A DNA stretch of 6,597 nt, taken from an uncultured Prevotellaceae bacterium (GTDB lineage Bacteria; Bacteroidota; Bacteroidia; Bacteroidales; Bacteroidaceae). Under the pieces are notes generated by a model. That model was not told the origin of the DNA, searched no databases, and saw only the letters and a list, made by a program, of their open reading frames with translations. How positions within the stretch are numbered: position 1 is the stretch's first letter; each line of letters starts with the position of its first letter. This document shows positions 1 through 6,597 of the stretch, in pieces. The stretch spans positions 1-6,597 of the forward strand of contig CALZJL010000072.1 in assembly GCA_945787625.1 (NCBI GenBank), read 5' to 3'. Position numbers and translations under genes: made by a program.

Positions 1-1
1 G

Positions 2-46
2 AAGGAGGTCAGCCTCGACGAGTTCAATAAGTCGTTTGAGGCGTAG
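2..46 (+). CDS. tig: Trigger factor, C-terminal end only (partial)
   Basis: Frame 2 reads 14 sense codons, ending in DEFNKSFEA, then a TAG stop at 44-46; the 5' part lies outside the window. Trigger factor is the ribosome-associated chaperone and prolyl isomerase that meets nascent chains, and in many bacteria its gene sits just upstream of clpP and clpX. The call rests on that conserved order and on the acidic/hydrophobic EFNKxFE-type ending seen in Bacteroidales trigger factors. Fourteen residues are too few to prove the family, so the identification is inference. The other two forward frames give no better continuation into the window. Confidence 0.65.
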   Translation, partial: KEVSLDEFNKSFEA

Positions 47-78
47 TCCTTTCAATACGGACAACAATATTGGTTTGC

Positions 79-108
79 AAGGTATGGGCGCTCGCGCGCT
101 CGTACCTT
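79..108 (+). terminator. Strong hairpin between tig and clpP, terminator-like or attenuator/processing stem
   Basis: Positions 79-91 pair with 96-108 to give a continuous 13-bp stem (outer arms AAGGTA/TACCTT, a GC-rich core, two G-U pairs) closed by a four-base UCGC loop. The bases that follow (109-120) are T-rich but broken by A and G, so this is weaker than a classic intrinsic terminator. It starts 32 bases after the tig stop and ends 38 bases before the clpP start. It could end tig transcription, allow partial read-through into clpPX, or mark an RNA processing site. The hairpin is read directly; the function is inferred. Confidence 0.6.
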
Positions 109-146
109 ATTATGTTATTCTACGATATTTTACACAAGAGTAGTTC

Positions 147-815
147 ATGAACAGAGATTTTAGAAATTTTGCTACAAGCAAGGTAGGTATGAGTTCGATG
201 GTGCTCGACGATGTGGTGAGTATGCAGAACCAGTATCTGAACCCTTACATCCTTGAGGAGCGTCAGCTCAATGTCACACAGATGGACGTTTTCAGCCGTC
301 TGATGATGGACCGAATCATTTTTCTGGGCACTCAGATAGATGATTATACGGCCAATACTCTTCAGGCTCAGCTCCTTTATCTCGACAGTTGCGATCCAGG
401 CAAGGATATCAGTATTTATGTCAATTCGCCTGGTGGCAGTGTTTATGCGGGACTCGGTATCTATGATACGATGCAGTTCATACAGAGCCCTGTGGCTACG
501 ATATGTACTGGTATGGCTGCGAGTATGGCTGCTGTACTTCTCGTCAGCGGTGCTGAGGGCAAACGCTCGGCTTTGGCTCATAGCCGTGTGATGATTCATC
601 AGCCTCTTGGCGGGGCGCAGGGGCAGGCCAGCGATATCGAGATTACTGCCCGTGAGATACTAAAGCTCAAGAATGAGCTTTATACCATAATTGCCGATCA
701 TAGCCATCAGCCTTTTGACAAGGTGTGGGCTGATAGTGACCGTGATTTCTGGATGACGGCACAGGAGGCTAAGGAGTATGGTATGATAGATAATGTGTTG
801 TCAAAAAAAGGGTAG
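147..815 (+). CDS. clpP: ATP-dependent Clp protease proteolytic subunit ClpP
   Basis: 222 residues. ClpP is the serine peptidase that forms a double-heptamer chamber in the cytoplasm and degrades polypeptides fed in by an AAA+ unfoldase, here presumably ClpX. The catalytic triad is intact: Ser126 in GMAASMAA, His151 in MIHQPLGG and Asp200 in SDRDFW, each shifted by exactly 28 from Bacillus subtilis Ser98/His123/Asp172. The oxyanion segment NSPGGS (93-98) and the Clp/Hsp-binding core are conserved. The 28 extra N-terminal residues match the long N-terminus of Bacteroidales ClpP and may be a propeptide. The ATG at 147 is chosen because the protein aligns with relatives from its first residues; no strong Shine-Dalgarno site precedes it, which is usual in this phylum. 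The gene ends in an A7 run and TAG, six bases before clpX and in the same frame. Confidence 0.97.
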   Translation: MNRDFRNFATSKVGMSSMVLDDVVSMQNQYLNPYILEERQLNVTQMDVFSRLMMDRIIFLGTQIDDYTANTLQAQLLYLDSCDPGKDISIYVNSPGGSVYAGLGIYDTMQFIQSPVATICTGMAASMAAVLLVSGAEGKRSALAHSRVMIHQPLGGAQGQASDIEITAREILKLKNELYTIIADHSHQPFDKVWADSDRDFWMTAQEAKEYGMIDNVLSKKG

Positions 816-821
816 GAGATA

Positions 822-2048
822 ATGCCGAGAAAGAGTAGGAAATGCGCGTTTTGCGGTCGTCCGGAGAGTGATGTCAGACTGATGTTGAACGGTCTCGACG
901 GCTGTATCTGCGACAGGTGTGTCGAACAGGCATATACCATAGTTCAGGAAAATCTTCCTCCATGGGAGAGGGCTAAAGAAACTGTTGCTGGCAAAAAGCC
1001 TTTGATGCGCCCTCTGGACATGAAGAAGGTTCTTGATGAGTATGTCATTGGCCAGGATGAGGCTAAGGTCGCCTTGTCTGTAGCCGTATACAATCACTAC
1101 AAGCGACTGGAGCATAACGTGCAGGATAATGATGTCGAGATTGAGAAGAGTAATATCATAATGTTGGGTTCGACGGGTACGGGTAAGACTCTCCTCGCGC
1201 GTACGATAGCCAAACTGCTTGATGTGCCTTTTGCCATAGTAGACGCTACGGTGCTTACTGAGGCAGGATATGTGGGTGAGGACGTGGAGAGTATCCTGAG
1301 CCGTCTGCTTCAGGCTGCTGACTATAACCAGTCTCTCGCCGAGAAGGGTATAGTCTTTATCGATGAGATTGACAAGATTGCCCGCAAGGGTGACAATCCC
1401 AGCATCACTCGCGATGTCAGCGGTGAGGGTGTGCAGCAGGGCTTGCTCAAGCTTTTGGAGGGTAGCATAGTCAACGTTCCCCCAAAGGGAGGTCGTAAAC
1501 ACCCGGATCAGGACTATGTACACATGGATACGAAGAATATCCTCTTTATATGTGGTGGTGCCTTTGATGGCATAGAGCGCAAGATTGCCCAGCGTCTCAA
1601 TACTCATACCGTCGGCTACAACAATGTCTCTGTGCGTCATCATGTAGCTGGTAATGAGTTGATGCGTTATGTCCAGCCTCAGGATCTGAAGTCATTCGGA
1701 CTGATACCGGAGATTATCGGCCGTCTGCCGGTGCTGACATATTTGCATCCTTTGGACCGTGATGCTCTGAAGCGTATTCTGACTGATGCTAAAAACTCTA
1801 TCATACGCCAGCAGATAAAGCTTTTCGAGATGGATGGGGTCAAGCTCGAATTTACTCCAGAGGCTCTTGATGCTATCGTCGATAAGGCTGTCCAGCGTAA
1901 GCTCGGGGCGCGTGGCCTTCGTGGCATAGTAGAGACTCTTATGACGGACCTACAGTTCAATACTCCAGGCTCGGATATTAAGGAGATTACCGTTACGGCT
2001 GATTATGTCAACGAGCAGCTTTCGAAGTCGGATGTGCTCGATAGTTGA
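822..2048 (+). CDS. clpX: ATP-dependent Clp protease ATP-binding subunit ClpX
   Basis: 408 residues. ClpX is the hexameric AAA+ unfoldase that recognises tagged or folded substrates and threads them into ClpP. Domains in order: an N-terminal C4 zinc-binding domain (Cys8, Cys11, Cys30, Cys33, spaced CxxC-x18-CxxC as in E. coli), then Walker A GSTGTGKT (116-123, Lys122), pore-1 loop GYVG (149-152), Walker B IVFIDE (177-182), RKH loop (225-227), arginine-finger motif GRLP (300-303) and sensor-2 motif GARGLR (362-367). The tripeptide that docks into ClpP, IGF in E. coli, reads VGY here (264-266). The ATG at 822 gives a full-length protein; an AGGAG at 814-818 overlaps the clpP stop, so translational coupling with clpP is likely. 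A terminator follows, so clpX is the last gene of the clpP operon. Confidence 0.98.
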   Translation: MPRKSRKCAFCGRPESDVRLMLNGLDGCICDRCVEQAYTIVQENLPPWERAKETVAGKKPLMRPLDMKKVLDEYVIGQDEAKVALSVAVYNHYKRLEHNVQDNDVEIEKSNIIMLGSTGTGKTLLARTIAKLLDVPFAIVDATVLTEAGYVGEDVESILSRLLQAADYNQSLAEKGIVFIDEIDKIARKGDNPSITRDVSGEGVQQGLLKLLEGSIVNVPPKGGRKHPDQDYVHMDTKNILFICGGAFDGIERKIAQRLNTHTVGYNNVSVRHHVAGNELMRYVQPQDLKSFGLIPEIIGRLPVLTYLHPLDRDALKRILTDAKNSIIRQQIKLFEMDGVKLEFTPEALDAIVDKAVQRKLGARGLRGIVETLMTDLQFNTPGSDIKEITVTADYVNEQLSKSDVLDS

Positions 2049-2084
2049 TGTATGTCAGACGTTGATATGCGGATAATTCTATAG

Positions 2085-2111
2085 AAGGGTTGCCTCTGGC
2101 AATCCTTTTTT
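2085..2111 (+). terminator. Rho-independent terminator of the clpPX operon
   Basis: An uninterrupted 10-bp stem, 2085-2094 against 2098-2107, with one G-U pair and a UCU loop, runs directly into six T residues (2106-2111). This is a textbook intrinsic terminator. It begins 37 bases after the clpX stop and separates clpPX transcription from recQ. The T-run is followed by A8 rather than by a second T-tract, so it is best read in the + direction. Confidence 0.92.
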
Positions 2112-2133
2112 GTCCAAAAAAAATCTACAGATA

Positions 2134-2165
2134 TTTCTTTTTTTCATTTTTTTTATTTAATTTTG
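2134..2165 (+). promoter_or_regulatory. Putative Bacteroidota-type promoter for recQ
   Basis: TAATTTTG at 2158-2165 is an exact match to the Bacteroidota -7 consensus TAnnTTTG. TTTC at 2134-2137, 20 bases upstream, matches three of four bases of the -33 element TTTG. A start of transcription near 2169-2173 is inferred and would give a leader of about 25 bases to the ATG at 2196. The site lies just after the clpX terminator, where a new promoter is needed. The surroundings are very T-rich, which raises the chance of a fortuitous match. Confidence 0.6.
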
Positions 2166-2195
2166 TAACACGTACACCACTTGGAACTACCACTT

Positions 2196-4382
2196 ATGGC
2201 GACTACCACTATGGAGAAAAACCAACTCACGGACTATCTGAAAAGGTATTTTGGATTCGACTCTTTCAAAGGGCAACAGGAGGCTGTCATCACCAATCTC
2301 CTCTCGGGCAATGATACATTCGTGCTGATGCCTACGGGCGGAGGCAAGAGCCTTTGTTACCAGCTTCCTGCTCTGATTATGGAGGGCACTGCTATAGTGC
2401 TCAGTCCGCTCATTGCCCTTATGAAAAATCAGGTGGATGCCATACGCCAGGTCAGCGAGGACGATGGTATCGCGCATTATCTCAATTCAAGTCTGAGCAA
2501 GTCAGAGATTACCAAGGTCAAGAATGACATACAGATGGGACGTACCAAACTTCTGTATGTGGCTCCTGAGTCGTTGGGTAAGGAGGAGACCAAGGAGTTT
2601 CTCCGGGGGGTGAGAATCAGTTTCTATGCCATAGATGAGGCGCATTGTATCAGCGAGTGGGGGCATGATTTCAGACCGGAATATCGCCGTATACGCCCTA
2701 TGGTGCATGATATAGGCCGTGCTCCGATTATTGCTCTCACTGCCACGGCTACTGACAAGGTACGACGCGACATCAAGAAGAATCTGGGCATACTTCGTGC
2801 CAAGGATTTTGTGAGTTCGTTCAATCGCCCCAACCTGTATTATGAAGTGCGTCCCAAGAGCAAGGATATAGATAAGGATATCATACGGTTCATACTCCAG
2901 CACAAGGGCAAGAGTGGTATAGTGTACTGCCTCAGCCGAAAGAAGGTGGAGCAACTGGCGGAGATACTTCGTGCCAATCATATCAATGCGCGCGCCTATC
3001 ATGCTGGCATGGAGACTACCGAACGCAACCAGACTCAGGACGACTTTATCATGGAGCGTATAGATGTCATAGTAGCTACCATAGCATTCGGTATGGGTAT
3101 AGACAAGGCTGATGTGCGTTTTGTCATACACTATGATATACCTAAGAGCCTGGAGGCCTACTACCAGGAGACGGGGCGCGCCGGACGCGATGGCGGAGAG
3201 GGAATTTGCTTGGCATACTATTCGCCTAAGGATCTCGACAAGCTGCGCAAATTCATGGAGGGCAAGCCTGTGGCTGAGCAGGATATAGGCAACCAGCTCC
3301 TGGCAGAGACCAAGGCCTATGTAGAGTCAAGTGTATGTCGTAGGAAGGTGCTCTTGCATTACTTTGGGGAAAGCTATTCTGAGGATAACTGCCATCATTG
3401 TGACAATTGTCTTCACCCACACAAATACGTGGATGGCAGGCATGGTCTGACTGCGGTACTCAAGGTCATACAGAGAATTAAGGAAAAGTTTAAGACAGAC
3501 CATATTATTGACATAATCACAGGCGTAGAGTGTGAGGAGGTTCTCCTGCACTGTCACGAACAGCTTCCAGAGTTCGGCTATGGCAAAGACAAGAGCCGTG
3601 CGTATTGGAGTGCTCTCATACGTCAGGGCATGATATCGGGGTATATCGAAAAGGAGGTCGAGAATTACGGACTGCTCAGAATCACAAAGACGGGGCATGA
3701 GTTTATGCGCTCGCCCAAGCCTTTCCTCTTTCTTGAGAATACTGAGTTTACAGACGACGGCCCGGAGTATGAGGAGGGTGCTGGGGTCATCGACGAGCCG
3801 TTGTTTCGTATGCTAAAAAACTTGCGCAAGAAGCGAGCACAGGCTCTTGGCATTCCTCCGTACGTCATCTTTCAAGAATCATCGCTTGAGGCGATGGCAA
3901 CCATGTATCCTGTCACCGTCGAGGAACTTCAGAACATACCGGGAGTGGGGCAGGGCAAGGCTGCGAGATACGGTAAGGAATTCTGTGACCTGATACGCCA
4001 GCATTGTGAGGACAACGAGATAGAGCGTCCTCTCGATTTGCGTGTGCGCACCGTCGTAGGGCGCAGCAAGCAGAAGGTGACCATCATACAGAAGATTGAC
4101 CGCAAGATGGATCTGAAAGATGTTGCCAAGGGACTGGGTATATCGTATGAGCAGCTGCTTGACGAGATTGAGGCCATTGTGTATAGCGGCACGAAGGTTG
4201 ACATCAACTACTATATCAATGAGGTTATGGATGAGGACTATATGCTTGACATATATGACTATTTCCATGACGAATCACAGTGCGACCGTATCTCTGTCGC
4301 AATGAAGGAGCTTGGTCCTGACTATGAGGAGAACGACATACGTCTGGTGCGTATCAAGTTCTTGAGCGAGGTGGGGAATTAG
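2196..4382 (+). CDS. recQ: ATP-dependent DNA helicase RecQ
   Basis: 728 residues from ATG 2196. RecQ is a 3'-5' superfamily 2 helicase that unwinds forks and recombination intermediates. Visible in order: motif 0 around FGFDSFKGQQEA (19-30), Walker A MPTGGGKS (45-52, Lys51), DEAH box (147-150) running into the aromatic-rich loop CISEWGHDFRPEY (151-163), motif III LTATAT (181-186), motif V AFGMGIDK (297-304) and motif VI QETGRAGRDG (324-333). The RQC zinc site is Cys381, Cys399, Cys402, Cys405, followed by the winged helix (about 412-510) and an HRDC domain (about 554-600, with IPGVGQGKA). Beyond it lies an extra tail of roughly 115 residues, so the protein is longer than E. coli RecQ (609). 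Start choice: ATG 2196 or ATG 2211 both fit; an in-frame TTG at 2181 is less likely. The gene follows the clpX terminator with its own putative promoter. Confidence 0.96.
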   Translation: MATTTMEKNQLTDYLKRYFGFDSFKGQQEAVITNLLSGNDTFVLMPTGGGKSLCYQLPALIMEGTAIVLSPLIALMKNQVDAIRQVSEDDGIAHYLNSSLSKSEITKVKNDIQMGRTKLLYVAPESLGKEETKEFLRGVRISFYAIDEAHCISEWGHDFRPEYRRIRPMVHDIGRAPIIALTATATDKVRRDIKKNLGILRAKDFVSSFNRPNLYYEVRPKSKDIDKDIIRFILQHKGKSGIVYCLSRKKVEQLAEILRANHINARAYHAGMETTERNQTQDDFIMERIDVIVATIAFGMGIDKADVRFVIHYDIPKSLEAYYQETGRAGRDGGEGICLAYYSPKDLDKLRKFMEGKPVAEQDIGNQLLAETKAYVESSVCRRKVLLHYFGESYSEDNCHHCDNCLHPHKYVDGRHGLTAVLKVIQRIKEKFKTDHIIDIITGVECEEVLLHCHEQLPEFGYGKDKSRAYWSALIRQGMISGYIEKEVENYGLLRITKTGHEFMRSPKPFLFLENTEFTDDGPEYEEGAGVIDEPLFRMLKNLRKKRAQALGIPPYVIFQESSLEAMATMYPVTVEELQNIPGVGQGKAARYGKEFCDLIRQHCEDNEIERPLDLRVRTVVGRSKQKVTIIQKIDRKMDLKDVAKGLGISYEQLLDEIEAIVYSGTKVDINYYINEVMDEDYMLDIYDYFHDESQCDRISVAMKELGPDYEENDIRLVRIKFLSEVGN

Positions 4383-4416
4383 CAACTATAACAAAGTCTT
4401 GTGGTCCTGTAGTCCT

Positions 4417-4455
4417 ACAATTCCAAATCAAAAACAAGTTTTTATTTGGAATTGT
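4417..4455. repeat. Long inverted repeat upstream of guaB, overlapping its promoter
   Basis: Arms 4417-4428 (ACAATTCCAAAT) and 4444-4455 (ATTTGGAATTGT) are exact reverse complements over 12 bases. Inside them, after a single unpaired C at 4429, AAAAAC (4430-4435) pairs with GTTTTT (4438-4443), so nearly the whole 39 bases fold into one hairpin. No T-tract follows on the + strand, which argues against a simple recQ terminator. The right arm contains the TTTG (4445-4448) proposed as the guaB -33 element, so a repressor operator is possible. A smaller palindrome, TGTAG/CTACA (4408-4412 with 4415-4419), overlaps the left arm and could compete with it. Confidence 0.75.
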
Positions 4456-4476
4456 GCTTGCTTATTCGTAACTTTG
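4445..4476 (+). promoter_or_regulatory. Putative Bacteroidota-type promoter for guaB
   Basis: TTTG at 4445-4448 and TAACTTTG at 4469-4476 match the Bacteroidota -33 (TTTG) and -7 (TAnnTTTG) consensus exactly, with a 20-base spacer that falls in the usual range. Transcription would begin around 4480-4484 by inference, leaving an A/T-rich leader of about 27 bases and no Shine-Dalgarno site before the guaB ATG. The -33 element lies inside the right arm of the inverted repeat described at 4417-4455. Confidence 0.75.
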
Positions 4477-4497
4477 CAGCCAAATATATAAATATAA

Positions 4498-5988
<1,491 letters not shown>

Positions 5989-6033
5989 TTTTCTTTGAAT
6001 ATTCTTTTGCGAAAAAATATAAACAACGAATAG

Positions 6034-6597
6034 ATGACGATGAAAAGAACTTGTCTTATCTCATGCTTGGCATTGGGCATGAGCCTCGGATTGATGGCTC
6101 AGCCAGATGATCCTGTAGTGATGACTGTGGGGAGCGAAAAGGTGACGAGGAGTGAGTTTGAATACAATTTTAACAAGAATAATACCGATGCCGTGGTAGA
6201 CAGGAAAAGCGTGCGTGAGTATGCTGATATGTATGCCGTGTATCGCATGAAGGTACTTGCTGCGCTCGATGCCAGACTTGATACCGTGACCTCGTATCAG
6301 AAGGAGTTCCGCCACTATCGTGACTTGCAGATAAGACCATTGCTTGTGTCAGACGCCGTGGTAGAGCAGGAGTGTACGAATTACTATAATCGCATGCTGG
6401 AGTCGCTCGGAGGCAAGGATTTGATAAAGCCAGCCCACATATTCTTGATGCTGGGGCAGAATGCACCAAAGGAACAGATAGAGGAGACTAAGGTGCGTAT
6501 TGACAGCATATACAATGCTCTGGCAGAGGGGGCGGATTTTGAGACTCTTGCCAAGGAACTGAGCCAGGATCGTCAGACCGCCGTCAAAGGCGGTGTG
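6034..6597 (+). CDS. SurA-like parvulin peptidyl-prolyl cis-trans isomerase, 5' part (runs off the window)
   Basis: An open frame of 188 codons continues to the window end without a stop. It begins with a Sec signal peptide: basic MTMKR, a hydrophobic stretch to about residue 20, and likely cleavage in LMA|QPDD after Ala22. The mature N-terminus has VMTVGSEKVTRSEFE (29-43), the chaperone-type start seen in periplasmic SurA/PpiD-like foldases. A parvulin domain starts near residue 132 (KPAHIFLML) and the window ends in its ADFETLAKELSQD...KGG signature (about 168-187). Such proteins help fold outer-membrane proteins in the periplasm. ATG 6040, two codons in, is an equally possible start. It follows guaB by 45 bases without a visible terminator, so shared transcription is plausible. 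Whether it has one or two parvulin domains cannot be seen. Confidence 0.86.
   Translation, partial: MTMKRTCLISCLALGMSLGLMAQPDDPVVMTVGSEKVTRSEFEYNFNKNNTDAVVDRKSVREYADMYAVYRMKVLAALDARLDTVTSYQKEFRHYRDLQIRPLLVSDAVVEQECTNYYNRMLESLGGKDLIKPAHIFLMLGQNAPKEQIEETKVRIDSIYNALAEGADFETLAKELSQDRQTAVKGGV

Noticed and set aside
109..146. Possible clpP promoter with TATTTTAC at 126-133.
   Set aside because: Only six of eight bases fit TAnnTTTG and no TTTG lies about 20 bases upstream; the nearest (74-77) is far too distant.
801..1643. A 280-codon open frame on the minus strand opposite clpX.
   Set aside because: It is fully covered by clpX, has no recognisable family features and no promoter or start context; it is a by-product of clpX codon choice.
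2090..2314. A 74-codon + strand frame beginning inside the clpX terminator.
   Set aside because: It starts within the terminator stem, reads Phe-rich low-complexity sequence from the T-tracts, then overlaps recQ in another frame.
2502..3131. A 209-codon open frame on the minus strand opposite recQ.
   Set aside because: It overlaps the conserved helicase core and its residue composition looks like a reverse-strand shadow; nothing supports expression.
6055..6066. A lipobox-like Leu-Ile-Ser-Cys in the signal region of the SurA-like protein (Cys11).
   Set aside because: The hydrophobic core mostly follows this Cys and does not precede it, and a normal signal peptidase I site (MA|Q) occurs later, so a lipoprotein is unlikely.

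Overview
The window is ordinary core chromosome from a member of the Bacteroidota, most likely order Bacteroidales (Prevotella/Bacteroides relatives). The evidence is the gene order trigger factor - clpP - clpX - recQ - guaB - SurA-like foldase, protein sequences of recognisably Bacteroidales type (for example the ClpP N-terminal extension and the long RecQ C-terminus), little dependence on Shine-Dalgarno sites, and promoter elements of the Bacteroidota type (TTTG at -33, TAnnTTTG at -7). All genes lie on the + strand. Genus cannot be fixed from the sequence alone.

Layout: positions 2-46 hold the last codons of what is probably the trigger factor gene (tig). A 100-base gap follows with a strong 13-bp hairpin at 79-108. 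clpP (147-815) and clpX (822-2048) are six bases apart and form a protease operon that ends at a clear rho-independent terminator (2085-2111). An AT-rich leader with A/T tracts and a -7 promoter element then precedes recQ (2196-4382). The recQ-guaB gap (4383-4509) carries a long inverted repeat whose right arm covers the -33 element of a well-formed guaB promoter. guaB (4510-5988) is followed after 45 bases, with no terminator visible, by the 5' part of a secreted parvulin-type peptidyl-prolyl isomerase gene (6034 to the window end, incomplete).

How the genes work together: trigger factor, ClpP and ClpX serve nascent-chain folding and ATP-dependent proteolysis in the cytoplasm. RecQ is a DNA-repair helicase, GuaB commits IMP to guanine nucleotide synthesis, and the last gene is a periplasmic outer-membrane-protein foldase. 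The last three look like independent or only loosely linked housekeeping genes.

I see no mobile element, CRISPR array, tRNA or rRNA, phage gene or defence system, and no evidence of a previously undescribed system. The points most worth a second look are the inverted repeat over the guaB promoter, the lineage-type change in the ClpP-docking loop of ClpX, the long C-terminal extension of RecQ, and the tig-clpP hairpin.
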